The notes under the pieces: model-generated
Told to the model about the DNA's origin: nothing
What the model saw: only the letters and a program-made list of their open reading frames with translations
The model's database searches: none
Translations under genes and position numbers: made by a program
DNA from: a virus
Length of the DNA stretch: 51,461 bases
IMG/VR virus record: IMGVR_UViG_3300034685_000407
Coordinates: 1 to 51,461 of that record
Direction: 5' to 3' (one strand)
Shown: in pieces, positions 31,039 to 39,625 of the stretch
Layout: each line of letters starts with the position of its first letter
How positions within the stretch are numbered: position 1 is the first letter of the stretch

Positions 31039-31400
31039 TCAACTATAATGGATTTTTACGAAATTCTTTTCTCCTTCTGTTATGTCTATATAAGAAATAC
31101 CCTCATATGTTCCGGTTAATTTGATACTGCTATTACGGTATCTTATTGCCCACTTTTTACTTAAATCTACTTCTGCTACATAAGCGACCCCTTCAAAACC
31201 GCACATTTTTTAGTTGTTTTTATTCCATTATAAAAGAGATATTCCCCGTATTTTTCCGCACGTTCTTTAACAAATGCAACTACATTCCTGTCAAGACGGC
31301 AGTTCAAATCTTTAAAATCGCTATAGCCTAATGATTTTATTAATATCAAGAATTCTTCCTTTGGCTGAAATGAATTCGAATATAAAACTATTTCTTCCAT
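31039..31400 (-). pseudogene. Small protein gene with a -1 frameshift at an A6 run
   Basis: An upstream frame (start 31400, GGAGGG site) encodes EEIVLYSNSFQPKEEFLILI... and reaches ACTAAAAAATG at 31204-31213. In its own frame it ends 8 codons later. One base back, a second frame begins at the ATG of that run and continues ~55 codons, with EGVAYVAEVDLSKKWAIRY, KLTGTYEGISYIDI and a clean stop at 31039. Together they make a plausible 120-aa beta-rich protein. Causes: a lost or gained A, slippage during decoding, or a sequencing error. The frameshift would restore exactly one continuous frame. Confidence 0.65.
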
Positions 31401-31434
31401 ATCTCCCTCCAATATTATCTATGCTATAACCTTT

Positions 31435-31701
31435 CTACACTCTATCCACTATAAGTTTATATCCTTTAACATCTATTATTTTAACTTTGTTCCCTTTTCG
31501 TATAACCTCTTTCCCGCTATGGCTTACAGCTATCCACCAGCTTTCTCCAAGCATCACCTTTCCTGTTCCTTTTTTGGTATCAATTTCTTCAAACACTATA
31601 ACTTCTTTACCAATTAACTTATGTTGCTTTGGTTGGGAAAGGCTTTTTTCTTTTATTTTAAAGAGGTTCTTTACTGCACCTAATATATTTACTATTATCA
31701 T
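31435..31701 (-). CDS. NfeD-like OB-fold protein, 88 aa
   Basis: The C-terminal ~60 residues match the NfeD soluble domain: a LIGKEVIVFEEIDTKKGTGKV strand pair, the GESWWIAVSHSG core with WW, KGNKVKIIDVKGYKLIV. The N-terminus is a short hydrophobic stretch (IIVNILGAVKNLF), too weak to call a membrane helix. In NfeD family members this domain follows membrane helices and partners stomatin-like proteins; neither is nearby. It is therefore a stand-alone domain, perhaps linked to membrane-raft proteins of the host. Confidence 0.8.
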   Translation of the reverse strand: MIIVNILGAVKNLFKIKEKSLSQPKQHKLIGKEVIVFEEIDTKKGTGKVMLGESWWIAVSHSGKEVIRKGNKVKIIDVKGYKLIVDRV

Positions 31702-31806
31702 TATCTGTCATCCCTCCCTAACAACTTTCATATTTACACTTCAATTTTAGTTGGTTTTATAAACAAAGTCAAAGAACACTCACTATTATGTACGACTTAA
31801 TAATAT

Positions 31807-31835
31807 TTGTTACTTACGGTAATTTCTGATATAAT
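31807..31835 (+). promoter_or_regulatory. Promoter for the amidase gene
   Basis: TTGTTA, 17-base spacer, perfect TATAAT, about 33 bases upstream of the ATG. Confidence 0.7.
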
Positions 31836-31868
31836 CAAAGAATAATAGTTCAATAAAGGGGGATTTGT

Positions 31869-32900
31869 ATGAAGTTTTTAATTTATTTACTTATTAGTCT
31901 AATGGGATTTACAAATGTACCCTCCACTTCATTAAGCCAAAACAATACCTATATTATTGATCAACAGAGTTCCATCATCAAAGAAGTTGTTTCTCCGCAG
32001 CTTCCTAGTGTTGAACAGGATGATGAAATTGTATCTGGAGTTACTTTATCTACTAAAAATCAATATTGGGATAAAATTACACTGAAGGGGCAGACAAATG
32101 TGGTTTATAAAGAGAAGTGTGGGGCAGAAGCATTAATTATTGAACTCCCGGCTAATTTTATTAAAGAAGATGAAATTGGGTTTTCCTCTATACGAAGTAG
32201 TGCCATAAAAGATTTTGACATAAAAACTATTGAGGGTCATCAATATTTATTCATTCAATATCCTAGAAATTATGCAAGTAGGGTATATAAGGATACATTA
32301 GATGACACCACTCTCCATATAGACGTGGCGAAATCTCAAAATCCTTATAAATATAAAGTTGTTATAGATCCGGGACATGGAGGTTATGATCCAGGGGCTA
32401 CAAAAGACGGAGTTGATGAAAAAAATGTTGTTTTAGATATTTCTCTTCGTATGGAACATCGCTTAAAGGATATGGGGATAGATGTAGTATATACAAGAAA
32501 AAATGATGTTTTCGTGGACCTTCCTGATAGATCTTTCTTATCTAATAGAGTTCAACCGGATGCTTTTGTTTCCGTACACGATAACTCAAACGAAGATACT
32601 TCACCGAATGGCATCGCAACCTATATGTATTCCCCTAATGGATACCAAACATCTCAAAGATTGAAATTAGCTACCAGCATTCAATCTGAACTTATGAAGG
32701 AGTTTCCGACATGGACAGACCTTGGAATATTACAGGATAACTTTAGTGTATTGAGAAGAACTAAACAACCAAGTGTGCTTGTAGAGTTTGGATTTATTTC
32801 AAATGCAAAAGATAGAGAAATGCTATCCAATCCTCAAATAAGGGATAAGGCCGCTGTAGCCATAAGCAATGGTATTGAGAAATACTTAATAACAAAGTAA
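31869..32900 (+). CDS. N-acetylmuramoyl-L-alanine amidase (Amidase_3), secreted
   Basis: Cuts the bond between glycan and stem peptide in the host wall. An N-terminal signal segment (KFLIYLLISLMGFTNV) leads to a ~140-residue beta-rich domain resembling AMIN, then Amidase_3 from ~160. Zinc ligands are His170 in DPGHGG, Glu185 (VDEKNVV) and His237 in SVHDNS; catalytic Glu lies in VLVEFGFISN (~311). The usual SIHxNA is VHDNS. ATG 31869 follows AAAGGGGG. The gene has its own promoter and a terminator and stands alone on the + strand. It could be lysin-like or a remodelling enzyme. Confidence 0.92.
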   Translation: MKFLIYLLISLMGFTNVPSTSLSQNNTYIIDQQSSIIKEVVSPQLPSVEQDDEIVSGVTLSTKNQYWDKITLKGQTNVVYKEKCGAEALIIELPANFIKEDEIGFSSIRSSAIKDFDIKTIEGHQYLFIQYPRNYASRVYKDTLDDTTLHIDVAKSQNPYKYKVVIDPGHGGYDPGATKDGVDEKNVVLDISLRMEHRLKDMGIDVVYTRKNDVFVDLPDRSFLSNRVQPDAFVSVHDNSNEDTSPNGIATYMYSPNGYQTSQRLKLATSIQSELMKEFPTWTDLGILQDNFSVLRRTKQPSVLVEFGFISNAKDREMLSNPQIRDKAAVAISNGIEKYLITK

Positions 32901-32901
32901 A

Positions 32902-32933
32902 ATATAGCACTCTGTTAAGGGTGCTTTTTTATT
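32902..32933 (+). terminator. Terminator after the amidase gene
   Basis: AGCAC/GTGCT hairpin followed by TTTTTT. Confidence 0.7.
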
Positions 32934-32935
32934 CA

Positions 32936-32972
32936 AAAAAAGGATACCTCTTTTAAAGGTATCCTTTTAAAA
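32936..32972 (-). terminator. Terminator for the convergent gene
   Basis: AAAGGATACCTCTTT/AAAGGTATCCTTT hairpin with T run on the minus strand. Confidence 0.75.
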
Positions 32973-33001
32973 CACAACTTTGACTCTATCTTCCATACTA
33001 A

Positions 33002-33346
33002 TTACATAAACTCTTTTACTGATAAATTAAGTTCAAAGGTCATTCCGCAGCCATGAATACATAAATCTTCACAAGTTGATGGGTATGAACCATCTCTGCT
33101 AATATCTATCCAAAAGTCTAATTCCCAGCCATTATTTTGAAATTCCTCATTATCATATCCGAATTCTTTCATGAGTTGTAATAATGTATATGGTCGAAGT
33201 TCGGTATCACTCAAGTTAAGACAAAATTCTTTATTATCCATGTTCTCTATTTGCTCAATAGTTAGGCTTTCCATCTTATTTAGAAAATTTTGTATAATTG
33301 GCTTGAATTTTGTTCTAACTTCATCTGTTAATTCCCATCTGTTCAT
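33002..33346 (-). CDS. Hypothetical protein, 114 aa
   Basis: An acidic soluble protein with a helical N-terminal half (EVRTKFKPIIQNFLNKM, LTIEQIENMDNKEF) and a C-terminal cysteine group (STCEDLCIHGCGM) that could bind metal. It lies 17 bp after the zinc-finger gene at 33364 and probably shares its promoter. No clear ribosome site is visible beyond a weak AAAGGAAAG. The family is not recognised. Confidence 0.6.
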   Translation of the reverse strand: MNRWELTDEVRTKFKPIIQNFLNKMESLTIEQIENMDNKEFCLNLSDTELRPYTLLQLMKEFGYDNEEFQNNGWELDFWIDISRDGSYPSTCEDLCIHGCGMTFELNLSVKEFM

Positions 33347-33363
33347 ATTCCATTACTTTCCTT

Positions 33364-33681
33364 TTAGTATGGAGTTTTGGTCTTTTTTACATTTAAGACT
33401 GATACTACAAACCTGTCTGGCTTATGCTTCTCAATCTTGAATTTATAATGCTGGTAGCTGGTCTTGAATTCCCACTTGTATCCTGTAAAATTTGTTTCAG
33501 GATAATTAGTCATAAGTTCTGTAATCTTATCTAGTACCTTCTCATATAAATCCACATTCATTCTATTGAAGCATTTTGGATAAGTAGAACAACTATAAAA
33601 GCATCCCCACTGTCCTTCTTTGATTACTAAATCATTTCCGCAATCGCCACATTTTAGCTGTATAAGATCCCACTTTATCAT
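33364..33681 (-). CDS. Topoisomerase-type C4 zinc-finger protein, 105 aa
   Basis: Begins with a zf-C4 topoisomerase-like module: LKCGDCGNDLVIKEGQWGCF...CSTYPKCFNRM (four Cys spaced CxxC and C-x6-C, residues ~11-42). The rest is basic and beta-rich (YKWEFKTSYQHYKFKIEKHK). In topoisomerase I this finger binds single-stranded DNA. A role beside the element's topoisomerase genes is attractive but not shown. The start follows GGAGGGATAATAC in a leader like the one before the HNH gene. Confidence 0.75.
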   Translation of the reverse strand: MIKWDLIQLKCGDCGNDLVIKEGQWGCFYSCSTYPKCFNRMNVDLYEKVLDKITELMTNYPETNFTGYKWEFKTSYQHYKFKIEKHKPDRFVVSVLNVKKTKTPY

Positions 33682-33773
33682 GTATTATCCCTCCTGTATT
33701 TAACCGTGTTTTGCAGTATTAAAATCTATATTTATCATATTTTTCTATGTCATACGGTTTATTCTGTAAGTTA

Positions 33774-33802
33774 ATTATAGAACTTTTGAACATCAACTGC
33801 AA
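33774..33802 (-). promoter_or_regulatory. Promoter with AGTAAAATTTG context
   Basis: Minus-strand TTGCAG, 17-base spacer, TATAAT, after the gyrA-like gene's terminator. Drives 33364-33681. Confidence 0.65.
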
Positions 33803-33829
33803 ATTTTACTTAAAAAAAGATAAGCAAAT

Positions 33830-33854
33830 AAAAAAAGGACTGATTATTCAGTCC
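33830..33854 (-). terminator. Terminator overlapping the end of the gyrA-like gene
   Basis: Minus-strand stem GGACTGA/TCAGTCC followed by TTTTTTT. Confidence 0.8.
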
Positions 33855-35976
33855 CTAATAGTCTTATAACATTGTCATTCTTAAAAAGCTTTATTCCTTT
33901 TCCGCCTCTGCCTTGTTTCTTGATTTGGCTTACCATAACTTTTTCTATTCCTTTAGAAGTTTCTATATTTATTACCCCATCATCTTTTTCAGAAGGTAGT
34001 GCGATTGCCCCAATCACCATATCTCCATCTTCTAGCTTGATGCCTCTAACCCCGGAGGCTACTCTTCCAATTTGCCTAATATCAGTGTGATCAAATCTTA
34101 TTACAAAACCATTTTGCGTAATTAATACTATATCATTTGGAATATTTCCAAACATTATATTTATAACCTTCGCTTTTCCTATAAGCTTGATTGCTTGAGA
34201 ATTGCTCTTTACTGCTCTATACTCTTTGAATGCACTCTTCTTTATTTGACCATCGGAGGTTATGAAAAGCACATCTTCCTCATCGGTATATTCATCTTCA
34301 TTACATAGGTTAATTACCGTACTATCTATAGATTGAGGGAAATTCATTCCATTATATTTTAGTGTGTTTCCATCATTATCAAACACATAAATATTTTTAG
34401 TGGAATCTGTCTTTAAGGTTATTCCCTTATCCCCATTATAATTTTCTGATAATTTTTTTACTTTGCCTTTTCCATTTATCTGCAGAGTGAATTTCTCAAC
34501 TTTTGTCTTTAGCTCTATTTTATCAAACTCTTTTATAAGAGTTTTTCTTTCATCATTATACTTTTCCTTGATTGTGAGAAGTTCTGCCTCTACCTCTTTT
34601 AATATATTTTTTTCATTGGAAAGTATTGCTTTAAGACTTTTAATGAGTTTTTCAACATCCTTTAATTCGCTTTGTAGTGTTTTGATTTCAAGTGCTGTTA
34701 ATCTTTGCAATCTTAAATCTAATATTGCTTGAGACTGTTCAACACTAAAACCAAAGTCTTTCATGAGTTTATCTTTAGCAGCCTTTGGATTTTTACTGCT
34801 CCTTATAGCTGCTATAACATCATCAACTACACTAACAGCCTTAATAAGTCCTTCTAAAATATGTTTTCTAGCAGTTGCTTTCGCTAAATCATACTCTGTT
34901 CTTTTAGCTATTATCTCTTTAGTGTGATTAATAAACTCTCTAATCATATCGATAATGGATAAAACTTTTGGCTTTCCGTTTATAAGTGCTACTAAATTGT
35001 AACTAAAACTGCTTTGTAACTCTGTTTCTGCAAACAATTCTGTAAGTAGTTTCTCCGCATTCCCACCCTTATCCATCTCAATTACAATTCTTAATCCTGA
35101 TTTATCTGTTTCATCTCTTAATTCAACGACATCATCCTCTTTACGACCTTCTATATAACTTGCCATTTTAGTAAGTAATGAGGCTTTGCTTACTTTGTAT
35201 GGTAGTTCAGTAATTACAATCTGTCTCTTATCCTCTGGCAATTCTTCAATTAACACTTTTGCTCTTATTTGAACAGAGCCATTGCCTGTTTCATAACATT
35301 TTTCTAATCCTTCAGGAGATACAATTCCTCCGGTTGGAAAGTCGGGACCTTTTATATAATTCAATAGTTCCTTTATTGTTATATTCGAATTCTTTATATA
35401 AGCACAGATAGCATCTATGGCTTCTCCAAGATTATGTGGTGGTATATTACTCGCAATACCTACTGCAATACCAGATGTTCCATTAACAATAAGATTTGGG
35501 AACATTGTAGGCAAAACACTTGGTTCTTTTAAAGAATCATCAAAATTTAATTGCCATGAAACTGTATTTTTATCTATATCTTTAAGCATCTCTACTGCTA
35601 TTTTAGACATACGAGCTTCGGTATAACGCATAGCAGCCGCAGAATCATCAATTGTTCCAATATTTCCATGCCCCTCTACTAACACATATCTTCTATTAAA
35701 TGGCTGGGCCATATTAATCATTGCTTCATACACCGCAGTATCCCCGTGTGGATGATACTTACCTAGCACATCTCCAACAACTCTTGCACTTTTTCTGAAT
35801 GGCTTATCTGGTTCTAAACCTAACTCATGCATAGCATAAAGAATTCTTCGCTGAACAGGTTTTAAACCATCTCTTATATCCGGCAAGGCTCTGCTTTCTA
35901 TAACTTCTCGCGCATAATCTATAAAGCTTTCAGATATTATATCGTTAATTGGTCTTTCTATAATTTTTTCAGCCAT
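33844..35976 (-). CDS. DNA gyrase/topoisomerase IV subunit A
   Basis: Cuts and rejoins both DNA strands through Tyr118 ([10 protein letters not shown]). The protein (710 aa) has the winged helix with [12 protein letters not shown], the tower, [22 protein letters not shown], a long coiled coil (~430-490) and beta-propeller blades. A GyrA-box-like QGRGGKG sits in the last blade (~695), unlike the usual first-blade place, so gyrase versus ParC cannot be decided. The quinolone-site pair is Thr80/Glu84. At 710 aa it is shorter than most GyrA (~800+). The matching B subunit is 1.3 kb upstream. Confidence 0.92.
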   Translation of the reverse strand: MAEKIIERPINDIISESFIDYAREVIESRALPDIRDGLKPVQRRILYAMHELGLEPDKPFRKSARVVGDVLGKYHPHGDTAVYEAMINMAQPFNRRYVLVEGHGNIGTIDDSAAAMRYTEARMSKIAVEMLKDIDKNTVSWQLNFDDSLKEPSVLPTMFPNLIVNGTSGIAVGIASNIPPHNLGEAIDAICAYIKNSNITIKELLNYIKGPDFPTGGIVSPEGLEKCYETGNGSVQIRAKVLIEELPEDKRQIVITELPYKVSKASLLTKMASYIEGRKEDDVVELRDETDKSGLRIVIEMDKGGNAEKLLTELFAETELQSSFSYNLVALINGKPKVLSIIDMIREFINHTKEIIAKRTEYDLAKATARKHILEGLIKAVSVVDDVIAAIRSSKNPKAAKDKLMKDFGFSVEQSQAILDLRLQRLTALEIKTLQSELKDVEKLIKSLKAILSNEKNILKEVEAELLTIKEKYNDERKTLIKEFDKIELKTKVEKFTLQINGKGKVKKLSENYNGDKGITLKTDSTKNIYVFDNDGNTLKYNGMNFPQSIDSTVINLCNEDEYTDEEDVLFITSDGQIKKSAFKEYRAVKSNSQAIKLIGKAKVINIMFGNIPNDIVLITQNGFVIRFDHTDIRQIGRVASGVRGIKLEDGDMVIGAIALPSEKDDGVINIETSKGIEKVMVSQIKKQGRGGKGIKLFKNDNVIRLLGTE

Positions 35977-36103
35977 ACATCCACTCCCCTTTCTATTTAA
36001 TCCTCATTTTCTATATTATTCGGTTTTTATTCTACCATTCATTTTTTGGTTAGTCAAACTACAGCATTTATATTTACAAGAACTATAAAACAATATACCT
36101 TAA

Positions 36104-36132
36104 TTGTATTTTCCGACCTTTTGTGATATTAT
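36104..36132 (+). promoter_or_regulatory. Promoter for the HTH gene
   Basis: TTGTAT, 17-base spacer, TATTAT with TG at the extended -10 position. Confidence 0.55.
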
Positions 36133-36170
36133 TGATTCATAAAAACTTATAGCATGAAGGAGGGAGAGAA

Positions 36171-36458
36171 ATGCTTGACACAAAGGATTGTCCCTATAAT
36201 GAATTGATAAAGCCAGCTCCTTATAAACTTGACCTTCCTTTATTCTGTCAATTCTTCGAGTTTGTAAGAACTTCGCATAATATAAGTGTTGATGATTTAG
36301 CACATCATCTTGGAATAAAGAAAGAGTATATAGATAATCTTGAAAATGGATTTTTGTGGGGCAATATACAGCATATAGATCTTTTAAAGGTAGAACGTTT
36401 TTTTAATTTAAAAAAAGGGTGTTTGAAAAAATATCTCAAACAAACCCTTTCAATTTAA
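36171..36458 (+). CDS. XRE-like helix-turn-helix protein, 95 aa
   Basis: ATG 36171 follows AAGGAGGGAG. The centre is a helix-turn-helix (FVRTSHNISVDDLAHHLGIKKEYIDNLENG, residues ~27-57) with the typical Leu-Gly-Ile turn and Asn-Leu-Glu-Asn-Gly end of XRE repressors, with extra residues either side. It is the only + strand gene between the two topoisomerase genes, so it might control them. It converges on the next minus-strand gene with one base between. Confidence 0.78.
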   Translation: MLDTKDCPYNELIKPAPYKLDLPLFCQFFEFVRTSHNISVDDLAHHLGIKKEYIDNLENGFLWGNIQHIDLLKVERFFNLKKGCLKKYLKQTLSI

Positions 36459-36686
36459 CTATTTATCTGATGGATTTTTACCATCTTCATCATCTGAATC
36501 AGAAGCAGCCTTAATCTTTTTATCTTTTATGAAGTATGTTCTGATAAGGCTAAATATAATTAATATTGTTGCTAATAGTGATAGTGCTAATACATAAGGA
36601 TCCTGAATAAATCCTAGTAACAACATTACAATAATTGTTTCTACAACACATATAAATAATTTCTTATTTTTGTTTTTATTTTCCAT
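36459..36686 (-). CDS. Small two-pass membrane protein, 75 aa
   Basis: ATG 36686 follows GGAGGTGGTAAC. Two hydrophobic helices (KLFICVVETIIVMLLLGF, ~9-27; VLALSLLATILIIFSLI, ~32-48) flank a short QDP turn. Basic residues before the first and after the second helix suggest both ends inside. A highly acidic tail (DSDDEDGKNPSDK) follows. The family is not recognised; it is separate from the topoisomerase genes in function. Confidence 0.65.
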   Translation of the reverse strand: MENKNKNKKLFICVVETIIVMLLLGFIQDPYVLALSLLATILIIFSLIRTYFIKDKKIKAASDSDDEDGKNPSDK

Positions 36687-36777
36687 GTTACCACCTCCAA
36701 GGTCATTAAAATGATAGTTTGATGTTACCAATTTGAATAATATAAAGTCAAATTTTACTGGTAACTCACAGTATGTA

Positions 36778-36806
36778 AAAGCACGGAAGTTTTACCGTGC
36801 TTTATT
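36778..36806 (-). terminator. Terminator
   Basis: Minus-strand stem AAAGCACGG/CCGTGCTTT followed by T. Confidence 0.75.
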
Positions 36807-36832
36807 CATAGAATAGTACACATCTCATAACA

Positions 36833-36973
36833 TTAAAATCTATTTAATAATGATAACAACAAAGTTTGTTGATTTTGTAGTTCTGCCACTTGATTAGTAA
36901 TCTGGTGTTTAAGAACATCTTTGGTTATAAATGAAACTACTAAATTTTCAACACTGTCCTTCCTCTCTATATT
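36833..36973 (-). other. In-frame extension after the TAA of the Cys-rich gene
   Basis: The 46 codons after the Cys-rich protein's TAA stay open in the same frame and encode a hydrophobic helical segment (ENLVVSFITKDVLKH, then LQNQQTLLLSLLNRF). There is an AGGAAGG ribosome-like site before it but no ATG, GTG or TTG in the right frame. It may be a gene that lost its start, a readthrough extension, or chance. Confidence 0.35.
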
Positions 36974-37159
36974 TTATACATATACATCTATTCTAGCACC
37001 TTTCGTATTTGTCTTACACTTACATTCAACGCATGGTTCTTGACACTTGCATTGATGGTCCTCTTGTTTTTTATTCTTCTTTTTATTATCCTTATCTGTA
37101 TTATCGTTATTTTTTGAAACATTTGGATAATTTGTTGTCGGAATAACCTTGTTTATCAT
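36974..37159 (-). CDS. Cys-rich, Lys/Asn-rich small protein, 61 aa
   Basis: ATG follows AGGAGGGGGTTTT. After a Thr/Asn-rich start and a KKKNKK basic stretch comes a dense cysteine knot-like segment (CKCQEPCVECKCK, five cysteines in 13 residues, ~37-49), then a short hydrophobic end (IDVYV). Spacing fits metal clusters or disulfides. The product resembles secreted or spore-coat type Cys motifs only loosely. It shares a promoter (37225) with no other clear gene. Confidence 0.6.
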   Translation of the reverse strand: MINKVIPTTNYPNVSKNNDNTDKDNKKKNKKQEDHQCKCQEPCVECKCKTNTKGARIDVYV

Positions 37160-37224
37160 AAAACCCCCTCCTTACTTAAATGCTATGTATATCCAGGGGC
37201 ATACTTCTTATTATGTCTTGTTAT

Positions 37225-37253
37225 ATTATCTCATTTTTTTCTATCACATTCAA
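37225..37253 (-). promoter_or_regulatory. Promoter with AGTAAAATTTGA context
   Basis: Minus-strand TTGAAT, 17-base spacer, GATAAT, between the gyrB-like terminator and the Cys-rich gene. Confidence 0.6.
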
Positions 37254-37269
37254 ATTTTACTCACAATAA

Positions 37270-37294
37270 TAAAAGGTGGCCTTTTAGCCACCTC
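37270..37294 (-). terminator. Terminator after the gyrB-like gene
   Basis: Minus-strand AGGTGGC/GCCACCT stem followed by TTTTA. Confidence 0.7.
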
Positions 37295-37296
37295 TA

Positions 37297-39195
37297 TTAC
37301 ATATTTTCCTGTAGATATACTTTTCTTGGTTCTACTTTACTTCCCATAAAAATGCTAAATAAAGTATCCGCTGTAGCTGCATCATCAAGACTTACTCTTA
37401 CAAGAGTTCTATTATTAGGGTCCATAGTAGTTTCCCACAATTGTTCTGGGTTCATTTCTCCAAGTCCCTTATACCTTTGTATTGTGTAAGTTTTTCCGAT
37501 TTTTTGTTTAGCTTTTTCTAAATCCTTATCTGTATAAGCATATTCAATTTTATTATTATTAAATACTTTATATAATGGAGGTTGGGCTATATAAATATAT
37601 CCCTCTTCAATAAGAGGCCTCATATATCTATAGAAGAAAGTTAATAATATAAGTCTAATATGCGCTCCGTCAACATCGGCATCTGTAGCAATAATAATTT
37701 TATGATAATTTATTTCCTCTATCCTAAAATCATTACCTATTCCTCCGCCAATACTCTTTATTAAACTTCTCATCTCTTCATTTTCAAGGATAGCTTTTAT
37801 GCTCTTTTTCTCAACATTTAATGGCTTACCTTTTAACGGCAATACTGCCTGGGTTCTTCTATTTCTACCTTGTTTAGCAGAGCCTCCTGCTGAATCTCCT
37901 TCAACAATGAAAATTTCTTTTTCTTCAGGATTTTTAGATGAGCAATTCGCAAGTTTTCCTACTGTTAATACGGAAGTAGCATTAAGTTTACTTTTCTTTC
38001 TTGCTATATCTCTTGCGGCCTTCGCTGCTTCTCTGCTATCAAAAGCATTCAAAATCTTATCCATTATATCTTTGGATGCTTTTTTATTTTTCTGTAAAAA
38101 GTCAAGAAGCCCTTCGTAAATTATATTAAATACAACCCCTTTGGCTTCTGGATTTCCTAACTTTGTTTTAGTCTGCCCCTCAAATTGAGTATTTGTCATT
38201 TTAACAGATAATACTGCAGTTAATCCTTCGGTTGTATCACTACCCTGTAACGAAACTTCCTTTTTCCCTCTCTGCTTTTGAGAATTTTGTATCTTTATGA
38301 ATTCATTGAAGGCTCTTGTCAATGCTCCTCTAAAGCCGGCATCATGAGTACCGCCTTCCGTAGTGATAATATTATTAACAAAAGAATATATGTTTTCTGA
38401 ATAACCTTTTGTGTATTGAAGAGCCGCCTCCACAATAATATTGTCTTTTTCTCCTGATATATAAATTACATTGTTATTTACTACATCTTTACTCTCATTA
38501 ATAAATTCTACAAACTGCTTTAATCCTCCATCGTATCTGAATGTCTCTTTCCTGTTTTTGTGTTTATCTATAAGGTTTATGCATATACCTTTATTTAGAA
38601 AAGCTAATTCCCGTAACCTATTCTTTAAGGTATCATATTTGAATTCGATTGTCTCAAATATGGTATCATCCGGGAAAAAAGTTACAGTAGTCCCCGTCTT
38701 ATTATCTTTCCCTACTACAGCAATTTCTTTGATAAGCTTTGTTCTCTCATATCTTAATTCGTAGATATTTCCATCCCTGCTTATTCTAATATTTACCCAT
38801 TTAGATAACGCATTGACAACCGATGCTCCTACTCCATGAAGACCTCCTGATGTTTTATAGGAGTTATTATTAAATTTTCCACCAGCTCCAATAACCTCAA
38901 ACACAAGCCTGACTGCTGGTATTTTCTTTTGAGGGTGTAGATCCACTGGGATACCACGCCCATTGTCTGTAACTGTAATAGAACCATCCTCATTCATAAG
39001 AACATTGATTTCATCGGCGTATCCATTGGTAGCTTCATCTATAGAGTTATCTACAATCTCCCATACAAGATGATGAAGCCCACGACTGCCTGTTCCACCT
39101 ATATACATACCAGGTCTTTGTCTTACATGGGCAAGTCCTTCTACTACTTGTATGGCTTCTGCATTATAATTTTTATCTTCTATTTTTTTATTCAT
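37297..39195 (-). CDS. DNA gyrase/topoisomerase IV subunit B
   Basis: ATPase partner of the A subunit. The 632-aa protein has the GHKL site (VWEIVDNSIDEA near residue 45, DNGRGIPV ~75, GGLHGVGASVVNA ~115), a transducer, and a TOPRIM domain with IVEGDSAGGSAKQGR (~420), DADVDGAHIR (~500) and a YIAQPPLYKV end; NRTLVRVSL is near the C-terminus. ATG 39195 follows GGGGGTATCT; an upstream in-frame extension covers the preceding gene. It lies in one operon with the 74-aa gene at 39216. Confidence 0.92.
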   Translation of the reverse strand: MNKKIEDKNYNAEAIQVVEGLAHVRQRPGMYIGGTGSRGLHHLVWEIVDNSIDEATNGYADEINVLMNEDGSITVTDNGRGIPVDLHPQKKIPAVRLVFEVIGAGGKFNNNSYKTSGGLHGVGASVVNALSKWVNIRISRDGNIYELRYERTKLIKEIAVVGKDNKTGTTVTFFPDDTIFETIEFKYDTLKNRLRELAFLNKGICINLIDKHKNRKETFRYDGGLKQFVEFINESKDVVNNNVIYISGEKDNIIVEAALQYTKGYSENIYSFVNNIITTEGGTHDAGFRGALTRAFNEFIKIQNSQKQRGKKEVSLQGSDTTEGLTAVLSVKMTNTQFEGQTKTKLGNPEAKGVVFNIIYEGLLDFLQKNKKASKDIMDKILNAFDSREAAKAARDIARKKSKLNATSVLTVGKLANCSSKNPEEKEIFIVEGDSAGGSAKQGRNRRTQAVLPLKGKPLNVEKKSIKAILENEEMRSLIKSIGGGIGNDFRIEEINYHKIIIATDADVDGAHIRLILLTFFYRYMRPLIEEGYIYIAQPPLYKVFNNNKIEYAYTDKDLEKAKQKIGKTYTIQRYKGLGEMNPEQLWETTMDPNNRTLVRVSLDDAATADTLFSIFMGSKVEPRKVYLQENM

Positions 39196-39215
39196 AGATA
39201 CCCCCTTTAAAGCCA

Positions 39216-39440
39216 TTAGTTCAGTATCTCTCTGATTAGTGGTCTGTCTATTTCTGTTACCATGTACAACCCTTTGTCTATGTTCGCTATACACTTATCC
39301 CACTTATCTCCTTTGGCTTTTCTGTATTCAACTAATAATGTTTTTAAATCTGCTATAGCATCCTTCTCTGACGGAGCTATAACTTCAAAAGCAGTTTCTT
39401 TAACATTTATATAAAATACTTTATATTTAGTAACTTGCAA
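39216..39440 (-). CDS. Hypothetical protein, 74 aa
   Basis: TTG 39440 is chosen because AAAGGAGGGG precedes it by 5-8 bases; the ATG further up (39494) sits on top of the transcription start. The protein has a VTKYKVFYINVKETAFEVIAP strand pair, an EKDAIADLKTLLVEYRKA helix and ends YMVTEIDRPLIREIL. No known domain. It starts just below a strong promoter with an operator-like inverted repeat and precedes the B-subunit gene by 20 bp. Confidence 0.6.
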   Translation of the reverse strand: MQVTKYKVFYINVKETAFEVIAPSEKDAIADLKTLLVEYRKAKGDKWDKCIANIDKGLYMVTEIDRPLIREILN

Positions 39441-39499
39441 CGTCTGCCCCTCCTTTTGTTGTGTTATTTTATCTGTTTTTTCTGTGTCATTCATAAATC

Positions 39500-39528
39500 A
39501 TTTTATCATTGACAATATTTCGTGTCAA
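39500..39528 (-). promoter_or_regulatory. Strong promoter with overlapping inverted-repeat operator
   Basis: Minus-strand TTGACA, 17-base spacer, TAAAAT. The -35 is one arm of TTGACA-N8-TGTCAA (39509-39528), so a dimeric regulator could block it; the adjacent divergent PadR-like gene is a natural candidate. The regulator's own TATAAT is at 39567-39572. Confidence 0.65.
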
Positions 39529-39625
39529 ATTTACGCAAATAGCTTATGTTATATATGTAAATAGTGTATAATTAGTTTATATGTTCATATTAGTTACGAT
39601 GGATTATGGAAGGAGTGGTATATTG

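Noticed and set aside
39196-39294. Longer N-terminus for topoisomerase B
   Set aside because: It overlaps the end of the upstream gene in another frame; ATG 39195 has a clear GGGGG ribosome site and fits the family start.
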